Of a DNA stretch of 64,000 nt, positions 46,180-55,862 are shown one piece after another. The notes under the pieces are model-generated. The model worked only from the letters and a program-made list of their open reading frames with translations, ran no database searches and was not told where the DNA came from. The stretch is from Legionella brunensis (lineage in GTDB: Bacteria; Pseudomonadota; Gammaproteobacteria; Legionellales; Legionellaceae), in assembly GCF_001467025.1 (NCBI RefSeq), contig NZ_LNXV01000036.1:1-64000 (forward strand), in the 5' to 3' direction. A program made the translations under genes and the position numbers. The first letter of the stretch is position 1; every line of letters begins with the position of its first letter.

Positions 46180-47084
46180 TAAAGGTCTCCGATGATATGC
46201 ACTTCGCGAATTAGCTCAACACTAGTCTCCTGATGCACAGTATTACGCACTAATTCAATCAATGATTCAATATCACTAGCCAATGCAGTACCATTTTGGT
46301 TAATAATAAAATTGGCATGTTTTTCCGAAACCATGGCTCCCCCTACTTTCTTTCCCTTAAGCCCACAAGACTCAATTAGGCGAGCGGCAAAATTACCAGG
46401 GGGGTTTCTAAAAACAGAGCCACAATTGTATTCATTTGTGGGTTGCGTATTTGCTCGATGAGCTAGCAACTCTTTAATAAGTCGCAGGGATTTTTCTTTC
46501 TCCCCTTTGACTAAACGGCAAGTAGCGGCTACGAACCATTCGTCTTGCAAACCAGCAACATGACGATATGCTATCTCAAACTCTTCGGGTTTGCGTACTC
46601 GCAATTCACCCTGACGCGTTATCGTTTCCACTTCAATCACAGACTGCCAAGTTTCACCACCAAAACAGCCAGCATTCATCCGTAAAGCACCACCCATTGT
46701 GCCTGGAATCCCAGCCCAAAACTCGGCACCTGCTAAATTAGCCCGAGCACAGAATCTAGCCATCGTAGCACAGGACACCCCTGCTTCAACATGAACAAGA
46801 TCTTCGCCGATTAGTTTAATTTCTTTTAAGCAACCCTGAGTGAGAATAACGGTCCCGACAAAGCCCTTATCCCGAATTAAGGAATTACTTCCCAAACCCA
46901 ACCACAATAAAGGCTCATCTTTAGGCAACTGTTTAAGAAAAAGCGCTAGATCAGGGATACTAGCAGGCTTATATAATTTGTTCGCCACACCTCCAACTCG
47001 CCAAGTGGTGTAATCAGCCAACGGCTCATCAATGAGCAATTGACCTTGATAAGCAACTGCACCCTCTTTATTTAAGGTACTCAC
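46179..47084 (-). CDS. murB: UDP-N-acetylenolpyruvoylglucosamine reductase
   Basis: A 301-residue FAD reductase making UDP-MurNAc. It shows [51 protein letters not shown] and the active serine in [20 protein letters not shown], with the [10 protein letters not shown] of the shorter type II enzymes. The GTG start overlaps the murC stop (GTGA). Its place between murC and ddl is known in several gammaproteobacteria outside the enterics. Confidence 0.96.
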   Translation of the reverse strand: MSTLNKEGAVAYQGQLLIDEPLADYTTWRVGGVANKLYKPASIPDLALFLKQLPKDEPLLWLGLGSNSLIRDKGFVGTVILTQGCLKEIKLIGEDLVHVEAGVSCATMARFCARANLAGAEFWAGIPGTMGGALRMNAGCFGGETWQSVIEVETITRQGELRVRKPEEFEIAYRHVAGLQDEWFVAATCRLVKGEKEKSLRLIKELLAHRANTQPTNEYNCGSVFRNPPGNFAARLIESCGLKGKKVGGAMVSEKHANFIINQNGTALASDIESLIELVRNTVHQETSVELIREVHIIGDL

Positions 47085-48508
47085 GCTGATTCTCGCACTG
47101 AAGTCTGCATTAAATTAAGCGCCAACTGACCAATATTGCCGGCTCCCTGCATCAAAATAACACTATCATCTGTTGTAATTAATTCATCCAAGATTTGCGT
47201 AAGATTTTTATCATTTACTAATCGCGCATTGGGCTGATTCTGGCTGATTTGCTGCAGTAAAATTTCGCTACTTAAACCAGGAATAGCCTGCTCACCTGCT
47301 GAATATATATCCATTAAAAGCAACTCGTCAGATAAACTTAACGCATCAACAAATTGATTAAATAAAGATTGCGTACGGCTATAACGATGCGGTTGAAATA
47401 CATGGACTAAACGCTTATCTGGCCAAACACGTCGAAACGCATCAATCGTTGACCTGATTTCTTGTGGATGATGACCATAATCGTCAACGACGATAGCAGA
47501 GCCACGCTCAAATTGCCTTTCGCCAAGCATTTGAAAACGTCGACCAACACCCTGGAATTTCAACAGGCCATTGATGATAGACTCATCATCAACCCCCAAT
47601 TCCGTAGCTATTGCAATTGCAGCCAGAGCATTTAAAACATTATGACGGCCAGGCCATTGAAATTTAATATTTAACGGTTTATAGGGTGCAGGTCTTTGTA
47701 CTGTAAATTCGCTTAGTAACCCATTTTGTGTCCAATTCAAAGCACGGTAATGAGCTTCTTCACGAAACCCATAGGTTCGGGTGGGTCGTTGAACAAAGGG
47801 CAAGATTCCATTCACTTCGGCATCTTCAATACAGAGTACAGCTAAACCATAAAATGGAAGGTGATGTAGGAACTCAATAAAGGTATTACGTAATTTATCA
47901 AAGTTATCATCATAAGTACCCATATGATCAGCATCGATATTAGTCACCACAGCCATCATCGGTTTTAGGAATAAAAATGAGGCATCGCTTTCATCTGCCT
48001 CCGCAACAAAATAGGCAGACTTGCCCAATTGTGCATTGGATCCACAACTATTTAATTTACCACCAATAACAAAGCTTGGGTCAAGGCCACCCTCTGCCAA
48101 TAAACTGCTTACCAAACTTGTCGTTGTTGTTTTTCCATGGGTACCAGCAATAGCGATACCATGGCGGAATCGCATTAACTCAGCAAGCATAGCTGCACGA
48201 GGAATAATGGGAATTAATTGTTCATTAGCAGCAATAATTTCTGGATTATCGGCACTAACTGCCGTTGAGCGTACAACGACATCTGCACCAACAATATTTT
48301 CAACACGGTGCCCTATTTGAACCTTGATCCCTAAGGATTGCAGTCGTTGTACAGTACGACTTTCACTAAGATCGGAACCCGTAATGCGATAACCTTGGTT
48401 ATGTAGCACTTCGGCTATACCACACATTCCTGCCCCACCAATTCCCACGAAATGAATTTGTTCTACTCGACCCATCCTTGGTGATAGAAACTGCCCTATG
48501 TTATTCAC
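47081..48508 (-). CDS. murC: UDP-N-acetylmuramate--L-alanine ligase
   Basis: A 475-residue Mur ligase adding the first L-Ala. It has the UDP domain (HFVGIGGAGMCGIAEVLHN, ITGSDLSESRTVQ), the ATP loop GIAIAGTHGKTTTTSLVSS, EADESDASFLFLKP, and the C-terminal VDDYGHHPQEI and VFQPHRYSRT. The GTG at 48508 has AAGGGG upstream. It lies 80 bases after ftsW, and murG, which stands here in E. coli, is absent. Confidence 0.97.
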   Translation of the reverse strand: MNNIGQFLSPRMGRVEQIHFVGIGGAGMCGIAEVLHNQGYRITGSDLSESRTVQRLQSLGIKVQIGHRVENIVGADVVVRSTAVSADNPEIIAANEQLIPIIPRAAMLAELMRFRHGIAIAGTHGKTTTTSLVSSLLAEGGLDPSFVIGGKLNSCGSNAQLGKSAYFVAEADESDASFLFLKPMMAVVTNIDADHMGTYDDNFDKLRNTFIEFLHHLPFYGLAVLCIEDAEVNGILPFVQRPTRTYGFREEAHYRALNWTQNGLLSEFTVQRPAPYKPLNIKFQWPGRHNVLNALAAIAIATELGVDDESIINGLLKFQGVGRRFQMLGERQFERGSAIVVDDYGHHPQEIRSTIDAFRRVWPDKRLVHVFQPHRYSRTQSLFNQFVDALSLSDELLLMDIYSAGEQAIPGLSSEILLQQISQNQPNARLVNDKNLTQILDELITTDDSVILMQGAGNIGQLALNLMQTSVRESA

Positions 48509-48588
48509 AAAATTCCCCTTTATTATGAGATAAGTATTTCATCTTTATTTAAAATCCTGATTAATACTTATCCTCTCAAACGGTTTAC

Positions 48589-49770
48589 TTAGGTTGGCGA
48601 TCTTAATCCTAAAGCTTGCCAACGATTTTCATGATCAATGCGCAATAACAGTGCGACCACCACACAATTAACTACCATACTGGCACCACCATAACTTAAC
48701 ATTGGCAGCGTTAATCCCTTTGTTGGCAGCAATCCCGAGTTGACGCCCATATTAATGGCTGCTTGTAACCCTAACCAAAAGGTCAAACCATAAGCCGTAA
48801 AGGCAGCAAACATACGTTCCTGATTATAGGCTGTAAAGCCTATAATCATTCCTCTTGTTACTAATATACTATACAAGATTAATACCAACAGTACGCCAAT
48901 TAAGCCTAATTCTTCAGCTAACACTGCGAATAAAAAATCGGTATGGGCTTCCGGTAAATAAAATAGTTTTTGCACGCTGTCTCCTAACCCCACGCCTAAC
49001 CATCCCCCTCGGCCAAAAGCAATAAGAGATTGTGTTAATTGATAACCACTATTAAATTGATCAGCCCAAGGATCTAAAAAAGCAGTTAATCGCGCGACAC
49101 GATAAGGTGATGAAAACGCAAGCATAGCTAGGCAGCAAATAACAATAATTAATAATCCGACATAATAACGAAGCCTGACACCTGCTAAAAATAAAAGTGC
49201 CATGACGGTGCCAGAAATAACCACTGTCGCCCCGAAATCAGGTTCCATAAGCAACAATACGGAAACTAAACCCAAAATGATCATCGGCTTAATAAAACCC
49301 AAGATAGAGTACCGCACACTTTCTTGTTGGCGCACCAAATAGCCAGAAACATAAAAAATCATCGTCAGCTTGGCCAATTCTGATACTTGAATGCCAATAG
49401 GACCTAATGCTAGCCAACGTCTGGAGCCATTGACTATTCGCCCAACCCCTGGAATTAAAACAATTAGTAACATCAGTAAACAAATGAGCAGCAAAGGCAC
49501 ACTCATTTTTTCCCACACATTACTATCTATACGCATAACAGCCAGCGCCGCTAAAAAGCCGGCGAAAAGGTAACAAGATTGCCTAATCAAAAAATGGAAT
49601 GGCTGATGGTAATATTTTGTTGAAATCATTACTGAACTAGAGGCAACCATCATTAAGCCTATAATCAATAAACCAAGCACAGCCCCCATCAGCCATTTGT
49701 CATAAAGAGCAATGGGCTTATGGGTGGGTTTGCCATGCATATTATAGTGTCTAGGATGCATCGTACTCAC
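48589..49770 (-). CDS. ftsW: Lipid-II polymerase/division protein FtsW
   Basis: A 393-residue SEDS protein with ten membrane segments. It polymerises glycan strands at the septum with FtsI. It has WLALGPIGIQVSELAKL, LLLMEPDFGATVV, the AFLDPWADQFNSGYQLTQSL box with the catalytic Asp, and GLTLPMLSYGGASMVVNC. The GTG start overlaps the murD stop; an ATG three codons later is also possible. Confidence 0.96.
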   Translation of the reverse strand: MSTMHPRHYNMHGKPTHKPIALYDKWLMGAVLGLLIIGLMMVASSSVMISTKYYHQPFHFLIRQSCYLFAGFLAALAVMRIDSNVWEKMSVPLLLICLLMLLIVLIPGVGRIVNGSRRWLALGPIGIQVSELAKLTMIFYVSGYLVRQQESVRYSILGFIKPMIILGLVSVLLLMEPDFGATVVISGTVMALLFLAGVRLRYYVGLLIIVICCLAMLAFSSPYRVARLTAFLDPWADQFNSGYQLTQSLIAFGRGGWLGVGLGDSVQKLFYLPEAHTDFLFAVLAEELGLIGVLLVLILYSILVTRGMIIGFTAYNQERMFAAFTAYGLTFWLGLQAAINMGVNSGLLPTKGLTLPMLSYGGASMVVNCVVVALLLRIDHENRWQALGLRSPT

Positions 49771-51107
49771 AATTTACCTACTAAATTAGTGAATACTTCT
49801 CCTCGATGATTAAAATCTCGGAACATATCAAGACTTGCACAGGCAGGAGATAATAAGACTACATCCCCAGGCATTGCCTGCTCTTTGGCAAGCACCACTG
49901 CGCCATCTAGCGTGGGAGCTCGTACAGTCGGCACTATACTGGCAAGGGCTGCTTCAATCTTGTCAGCATCTTCGCCAATTAAGATCACAGAGCGAACATA
50001 ATCCGCAACTGGTGAGCGTAACTCATTAAAATCCGCCCCCTTTCCTTGACCACCAGCAATTAATACAATTTTTCCTTGCATGGAACCTCCTATTCCCGAA
50101 ATAGCAGAAATAGTTGCGCCAATGTTGGTTCCCTTAGAATCATTTATCCAGTCAACCTTGTCCAAAGTTCGGACCCACTGGCAACGATGGGGAAGCCCCT
50201 TGAAGGACTCAAGGACACTAATCATTGATTTAAACTCTATTCCTGCAGCTTTAGCTAAAGCACATGCGGCTAAAGCATTCTCCCAATTGTGTTTACCTTT
50301 AATGCGAAGCTTATCTACTGCTAAAAAGCAATGGTCACCATAAGCAAGATAGTTAACGCCATTTTTCTCAACAATCCCCCATTGAGAAGCAGCGGGTTTA
50401 TCTAAACCATAACTAATTCCATTGATCTGAGCAAATTCTGACGCCGGATATGTCTCTTTGTCTTGACGATTGTATAAAAGAAATTGCGCATTTCGATAAA
50501 TTCGCTGCTTTGAGGCGACATAAGCTTCGAATGTATGATGCCTATCTAAATGATCAGGGGAAAGATTTAAGATAGTTGCCGCGGTTGATTTAAGTGAATG
50601 CGTTAAATCCAATTGGAAACTAGATAGTTCCAATACCCATAAGTCATAATGATGTTCATCATCTAGCAAATCTAGTACGGGTAAGCCAATATTACCTGCA
50701 ACAGCAACCGACAAACCGGCTACTTTAGCCATTTCACCAACCAAGGTTGTTACCGTTGATTTACCATTGGTTCCTGTAATAGCAATTACGGGCCCCCGGA
50801 TTTCCCGAGCCAGGCATTCAATATCCCCAAACACGGGGATGTTTAATTTAAAAGCCTGCTGTAAAAAGGGTTCATCCAGAGAAACTCCTGGACTAGTGAT
50901 GATCCCCGCTAATTGTTGATAAATCGTGAGCGGCAATTCGCCTAAAAAAACATCAACGCCAGGAAATTCGGCAGTAAACTCAGCTAAACCCGCTACTTCT
51001 TTACGAGTGTCGAAAACTACAAAAGGTTGATTACGTCGACGCAAATAACCAGCGATAGAATGCCCTGTTTTCCCTAATCCTGCGACCAAATAAAGTGATT
51101 GGCTCAT
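49767..51107 (-). CDS. murD: UDP-N-acetylmuramoyl-L-alanine--D-glutamate ligase
   Basis: A 446-residue Mur ligase adding D-Glu. It has VAGLGKTGHSIAGYL, ITSPGVSLDEPFL, the ATP loop VIAITGTNGKSTVTTLVGE, NLSPDHLDRHHTFEAYVASK, WINDSKGTNIGAT and LLSPACASLDMFRDFNHRG. I use the ATG at 51107 (MSQSLYLVAG) behind AGGTG, eight bases after the mraY stop. A longer reading overlaps mraY. Confidence 0.97.
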   Translation of the reverse strand: MSQSLYLVAGLGKTGHSIAGYLRRRNQPFVVFDTRKEVAGLAEFTAEFPGVDVFLGELPLTIYQQLAGIITSPGVSLDEPFLQQAFKLNIPVFGDIECLAREIRGPVIAITGTNGKSTVTTLVGEMAKVAGLSVAVAGNIGLPVLDLLDDEHHYDLWVLELSSFQLDLTHSLKSTAATILNLSPDHLDRHHTFEAYVASKQRIYRNAQFLLYNRQDKETYPASEFAQINGISYGLDKPAASQWGIVEKNGVNYLAYGDHCFLAVDKLRIKGKHNWENALAACALAKAAGIEFKSMISVLESFKGLPHRCQWVRTLDKVDWINDSKGTNIGATISAISGIGGSMQGKIVLIAGGQGKGADFNELRSPVADYVRSVILIGEDADKIEAALASIVPTVRAPTLDGAVVLAKEQAMPGDVVLLSPACASLDMFRDFNHRGEVFTNLVGKL

Positions 51108-51115
51108 AATTGCAC

Positions 51116-52201
51116 CTAACGTAGTTTTAAGGTTGCCAAACCGCAGAGCACAAATACTACTGTCAGAATCCAAAAACGCACAATCACTTTTGGCTCAGAC
51201 CATCCTTTTAATTCAAAATGATGATGTAGCGGTGCCATACGGAATAAGCGCTTACCACCAGTGTATTTAAAATATCCCACTTGCAAAATGACAGACACGG
51301 TCTCAATAACAAATAAACCACCCATAATTAAAAGTACTAGCTCTTGTCTAACGATTACAGCAACCATTCCTAAAGCGGCCCCAAGGGCTAAAGACCCAAC
51401 ATCTCCCATAAATACTTGAGCAGGGTAACTGTTATACCAGAGGAAACCAAGACCAGCACCAACCATTGCTGAACAAAAAATAGTTAACTCACCAGTATTA
51501 GGCACAAAAGGAATTGCTAAATAATGAGCATAAATAGCGTTGGAACTCGCATAGGCAAAAATCCCCAATGCACCAGCCACCATCACGATAGGCATGATAG
51601 CCAAGCCATCTAAGCCATCTGTCAAATTCACTGCATTACTGCTCCCTACTATCACAAAATAGGCTAGAACAGCAAAGAAAGGCCCCAGGTTAATGAATAA
51701 ATCTTTAAAAAACGGAACAGTTAATTGTGTTTGTACCGGAATTTCTGCATTGCAATAAAGATAAAGTACAGCAACAAGAGCAATTACGGATTGCCAAAAA
51801 TATTTCCATTTCCCTGGCAAACCCTTACTATTTTTACGAACAAGTTTACGATAATCATCAACCCAACCGATCAAACCAAAACCAGTCATTACTATTAATA
51901 CTAACCATAAAGCAGGCTGCTTTAGATCACCCCACAATAAACTACTTACAATAATAGCCAACAGGATCAATACCCCACCCATTGTAGGTGTGCCTGCTTT
52001 TGAAAGATGTGTCTTTGGCCCATCGTCTCGAACCATTTGGCCAATTTGTAAATTTCGTAGCCACCGAATCATAACAGGGCCACAAAAAAGACCGACGAGT
52101 AAAGCCGTTAATGCCGCCAAAATAGAGCGGAATGTCAAATATTGGAACACTCGAAACGCATGGTACTGTCCTTGTAATAGCTGCGTTAACCAGTAAAGCA
52201 T
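51116..52201 (-). CDS. mraY: Phospho-MurNAc-pentapeptide transferase
   Basis: A 361-residue, ten-helix membrane enzyme making lipid I. It has [33 protein letters not shown] with the metal-binding aspartates, [14 protein letters not shown], and the uridine/metal loop [18 protein letters not shown]. The ATG at 52201 follows AGGTATAG. A minus-strand hairpin with T-run lies just upstream, between murF and mraY. Confidence 0.97.
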   Translation of the reverse strand: MLYWLTQLLQGQYHAFRVFQYLTFRSILAALTALLVGLFCGPVMIRWLRNLQIGQMVRDDGPKTHLSKAGTPTMGGVLILLAIIVSSLLWGDLKQPALWLVLIVMTGFGLIGWVDDYRKLVRKNSKGLPGKWKYFWQSVIALVAVLYLYCNAEIPVQTQLTVPFFKDLFINLGPFFAVLAYFVIVGSSNAVNLTDGLDGLAIMPIVMVAGALGIFAYASSNAIYAHYLAIPFVPNTGELTIFCSAMVGAGLGFLWYNSYPAQVFMGDVGSLALGAALGMVAVIVRQELVLLIMGGLFVIETVSVILQVGYFKYTGGKRLFRMAPLHHHFELKGWSEPKVIVRFWILTVVFVLCGLATLKLR

Positions 52202-52216
52202 GTTATCTATACCTCA

Positions 52217-52240
52217 TAAAAAAGTTAGGGGACATACCCC
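52217..52240 (-). terminator. Hairpin with T-run between murF and mraY
   Basis: On the minus strand GGGG-TATGT-CCCC (52240-52228) is followed by TAACTTTTTT. This is a short intrinsic-terminator-like element in the 102-base gap between murF and mraY. The stem is only four base pairs, so it may reduce rather than stop transcription into the rest of the cluster. Confidence 0.45.
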
Positions 52241-52303
52241 AGATATCCCGCGCAATTTTAGGGTCGCGCAAAAAATTGCCAAGCATATCATATTCTGAGT
52301 GAT

Positions 52304-53629
52304 TCAACCCACCAGTTGACGCACAATTTTTTCCATGCCCGCAGAACGCGAACCTTTTACTAAAACTGTTGTGTTAGCATCAAGTTTACCGAGCAAATCT
52401 TGAGCCAAATCTTCCTGGTTTTTATAATGTCTGGCACTAACACCAAAGGCTTTACTCGTATGAGCACTATACACACCACAAGTCATTAATAAGTCAATGC
52501 CTTGCTTCTGTGCCACATGGCCTATTTCTTCATGGTGTTCTTGGGTCCAATCCCCCAACTCTCCCATATCACCTAAAACAAGAATACGGTACCCCTGACG
52601 TTTTGCCAGTACAGAGACGGCAGCCAACACTGAACGTAAATTAGCATTGTAAGTATCATCAATCACAAGGGATTGGTTTTTACCATTTAAAAATGTCATT
52701 CGACCAGGAACACCACAAAATTTATTTAAGCCTTGAACAATATCGCTCAAAGCAATACCGACAGCATAACTACAAGAAGCGGCAGCTAAAGCATTCGATA
52801 TAGTATGCTCACCAGGAACTTGCAATGTCACCTGAGCATGTCCCGAGGGAAGTATTAAATCGAACTGAGCGAAGCCTTGCGCATTGAAGTGAATATTTCG
52901 TGCATAAACATCAACAGGCTTTGTTAATGAAAAACGCAATACTTTTTTACCGACTAAAATATCGTCCCAAAAGTGCGCATAGGCATCATCATCATTAACC
53001 ACCGCACAACCACCTTTTAATGCTTGATAGATTTCACCTTTAGCTCGCGCCACTCCTTCAATTGAGCCAAACTCACCAATATGCGCTGGTGCGATATTGT
53101 TGATTAGAGCAACATCAGGCTGTACGATTGCAGCAGTATAAGCGATTTCCCCAATGTGATTCGCCCCTAACTCAAAAACAGCATAACGATGTGTGGAATT
53201 TAGTTGCAGCACACTCAAAGGTGCACCGATATGATTATTTAAATTTCCGATGGTCGCATGTGCTGGTTTAGGCAAAATGGAAGCAATCATTTCCTTCACG
53301 CTGGTTTTGCCATTGCTCCCAGTTAAAGCAATGATTGGACAATTCATTGTTTGGCGGTGATAGGTAGCAATTTGTCCTAAAGCCTTTAGGGTATCATCGA
53401 CAAGCAATTGCGGCATCGCAACCTTATTGTTTTTTTGATTACATACAACTGCAGCAGCGCCTTTAGCCGCAACTTCTTCAATAAAGTCATGCCCATCAAA
53501 GCGCTCGCCCACTAAAGCAATGAATAAATTTCCGGGTTTAAGCTGCCGACTGTCTGTGCAAACACCCGTAATTACCTCGTTGCTGGAGCAAGAAGTAGCC
53601 AATAGCTTTGCAATATGATTTAAATTCAT
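52304..53629 (-). CDS. murF: UDP-MurNAc-tripeptide--D-Ala-D-Ala ligase
   Basis: A 441-residue Mur ligase adding D-Ala-D-Ala. It has TDSRQLKPGNLFIALVGERF at the start, the ATP loop IIALTGSNGKTSVKEMIAS, ELGANHIGEIAYT, NNIAPAHIGEFGSI, VIDDTYNANLRSVLAAV and GDMGELGDWTQEHH. It is the first gene of the cluster in this window. Upstream genes found elsewhere (murE, ftsI, ftsL, rsmH, mraZ) are not present. Confidence 0.97.
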   Translation of the reverse strand: MNLNHIAKLLATSCSSNEVITGVCTDSRQLKPGNLFIALVGERFDGHDFIEEVAAKGAAAVVCNQKNNKVAMPQLLVDDTLKALGQIATYHRQTMNCPIIALTGSNGKTSVKEMIASILPKPAHATIGNLNNHIGAPLSVLQLNSTHRYAVFELGANHIGEIAYTAAIVQPDVALINNIAPAHIGEFGSIEGVARAKGEIYQALKGGCAVVNDDDAYAHFWDDILVGKKVLRFSLTKPVDVYARNIHFNAQGFAQFDLILPSGHAQVTLQVPGEHTISNALAAASCSYAVGIALSDIVQGLNKFCGVPGRMTFLNGKNQSLVIDDTYNANLRSVLAAVSVLAKRQGYRILVLGDMGELGDWTQEHHEEIGHVAQKQGIDLLMTCGVYSAHTSKAFGVSARHYKNQEDLAQDLLGKLDANTTVLVKGSRSAGMEKIVRQLVG

Positions 53630-53868
53630 AGGACTTTAAGATAATTAAAAGCTTAGTGTACTGATTATTGTGCTAACTCACCAGACAATGACCAAATTTT
53701 ATACATTACAGCACAAAGCCTGCAACCGAAGTAGTTACGATACCGATTTGAACGTCCAATTCAGAGCCTTATACCGATCGTCGCAAAACAGTCAATTTAA
53801 CATCACATTGATAGATTTTTGATCGAGTGTTATCATATATGCACTTCCTCCTTCTGTTTAAACTAAAA

Positions 53869-55323
53869 ATGAAAGATTGGCTAAAGCGCTTTTTTTCAGA
53901 GAACCAAGATATTACATTGGTCTTGAATGGTACAGTCATTAAAAAATCAGATTGTGAAAGAGTAGGTGGCGGATCTGAGAAAAATGTCTATAAAATTAAA
54001 GGCTCGAACCAATGTTTTTTTATTCCACACAAATGGCGAAGTGAAGATGGATGGAATAACAAAATTCTCACTGAAAAACTCCTTCTTGATGAAATCAATG
54101 GCTTAGGATTAAAAACCCAACGCTTTGAAGTTTCTCCTATGGAGATTCAAGAGCCAGGACAGCCGAACTATAGAATTAATGTTCTTGTAACAAGGGATTT
54201 TGAGAGTCTTTGCCAAGAGGAATCGATTGTCATTTATAATCAAAAAGGCGATCAGAAAGTTATTGGCATTCCTCCTGATTTTATTGCCATGAGAGAGCAA
54301 TTTAAGGATAAACTGTTTGCTCAAAAAATGCTTAAAAAAATCGTTCATGAATATGCTATTGCATTCACATTTTCATTACCGATCAGCATTTTGAATTCTC
54401 TTGATGACAGTGAGCATTATTGCTTTGAATTGTCTACAGACGCCACAGAACCACCTGTAGCACGCTACATGTTTTGGGACGTTGTCTCTGATTTTAGTGG
54501 AATAAATCTGCCATTAGTCCCAACACTAGCTGATTTAAAATCAGGCTCTAGAGAAAGCTCAGGTCTTTTTTGGGAACCTCTTAGAGGATTAAGAAATCTT
54601 GCTAATGGTATTGCTTGCGCCATGCTTGAAATGAATTATCAAAATATACCTGATAGTTGGGAATTTGTTAGAGGGATTCAAACTGATTTTCAATTCGCGT
54701 TAAATGACGATGAAATATTAAACCAAGCCCTAGAGCATGCAAGGGAACTTGGAATTGATTCACTTAATAAATTGCTTGCTAATTTGGGTGAGGTTAAGGA
54801 TAAAATTAGCGATGAGATTTTTGTTAAGCTCATTAGTTCCGCTATTTCAGTAGACTCACTCGACTTAGTCATCAACTTTTTCCACATGGATAAAAATCCC
54901 ACCGACTTGTCTCAAAAAGATATTGATGACATCATGAGAACTGCCAAAAAATATGGCCGCCAACCCATCATCGACCATTTAAACACCCATCTTGTTCTAG
55001 AAAAATCTAAGGCGATTGCAGAGGAAGAAAAAGTAACTGCAGAACAGTTAAATGCAGAAGTAGAGCGATTAAAAAACTCTTTTACAAACGCATACAAAGA
55101 AAAATTAACTGCAGACAAAAAGGCATGGTGTGGACTCTATGGTTTTTTTGCTAAAAGCTATATTAGCGAAGATATGTCTTTAAAAGAATTAGTACGACAT
55201 GCTCAAGGATTATCAAACCAAGGTAGTGGCAAACGCAGCCAGCAAGTGATGCGAGAAATGAATTGGCTTGATGAAAATAACCAAGTAAAAGAGGAAATAA
55301 ACAATTTATTGATGAAAATTTAG
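53869..55323 (+). CDS. Effector-like protein, possibly kinase-like N-terminus
   Basis: A 484-residue protein from the ATG at 53869 (MKDWLKRFFSENQD); ATG 53839 or GTG 53827 would add up to 14 residues. None of the three has a good ribosome site. RVGGGSEKNVYKIKG (about 32-46) looks like a glycine-rich loop with a valine-x-lysine strand of kinase-type folds, and HEYAIAF could be a helix of the same lobe. No H-R-D or D-F-G is clear. Residues 380-420 form a Glu/Lys-rich coiled coil. The tail is Glu/Asn-rich (EENNQVKEEI-like). It is unrecognised and judged effector-like by style and company. Confidence 0.55.
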   Translation: MKDWLKRFFSENQDITLVLNGTVIKKSDCERVGGGSEKNVYKIKGSNQCFFIPHKWRSEDGWNNKILTEKLLLDEINGLGLKTQRFEVSPMEIQEPGQPNYRINVLVTRDFESLCQEESIVIYNQKGDQKVIGIPPDFIAMREQFKDKLFAQKMLKKIVHEYAIAFTFSLPISILNSLDDSEHYCFELSTDATEPPVARYMFWDVVSDFSGINLPLVPTLADLKSGSRESSGLFWEPLRGLRNLANGIACAMLEMNYQNIPDSWEFVRGIQTDFQFALNDDEILNQALEHARELGIDSLNKLLANLGEVKDKISDEIFVKLISSAISVDSLDLVINFFHMDKNPTDLSQKDIDDIMRTAKKYGRQPIIDHLNTHLVLEKSKAIAEEEKVTAEQLNAEVERLKNSFTNAYKEKLTADKKAWCGLYGFFAKSYISEDMSLKELVRHAQGLSNQGSGKRSQQVMREMNWLDENNQVKEEINNLLMKI

Positions 55324-55862
55324 TTCAATTTAGGATTTCATGCTCGCTATCAGGAGAATCCTCATTAGCATTAGAATGTTGATGATGGATTATGAATGGG
55401 ATTTTCATTTTCTTTACAATAAAGACGATTATTTCAATTGTTGAGATGCTTAGTAATTGTTACCATAAAATTGTGGTTAAAATCTTGCACGGCTAACAAT
55501 ACAATTTTGAAAGTCAAAAAAAGGTATGGTGAGCAAGCTTGGCAACGACTAAGACGCCTAAAATACTTTTGGTGACATTCACCTAAGCACAGTAACCGCT
55601 GCAAGATCTAACCTTCTTCAGTTTCACTTTCTTCATCAATTCTGCAATTTGCAATACAGGACTTTTACACCTTTTTAAGCTTCACCAGTAACAATTGTTT
55701 ATCAAGTCATCTGCATACTCCTTTCATTTAAAAGAGTATTAAGGCCACACCTCTAAAAACTTTTCTATTCCTTTACCAATAAAAAGCAAAAATAACAATC
55801 AAATCGATAAAAATTACTCTATAATGGTTTTATATTGACCACGTATTTGGCGATTCATTCTT
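55324..55862. other. Long gap without a convincing gene
   Basis: This 539-base stretch carries scattered short frames on both strands but no start with ribosome site. On the minus strand a 27-codon frame (55325-55408, MKIPFIIHHQHS onward) and a basic stretch (about 55510-55570, plus strand KKRYGEQAWQRLRRLKYFW) look more protein-like than their surroundings. They may be leftovers of lost genes. The right end holds the promoter of the next gene. Confidence 0.4.
55820..55825 (+). promoter_or_regulatory. -10 element upstream of the gene at 55863
   Basis: A perfect TATAAT lies 37 bases before the ATG. At the expected -35 distance there is only a weak AATCAA. It is the best -10 hexamer in this gap. 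Confidence 0.45.

Noticed and set aside
55325-55408. 27-codon minus-strand frame (MKIPFIIHHQHS onward)
   Set aside because: Too short and without clear ribosome site or homologue; mentioned only as possible remnant.
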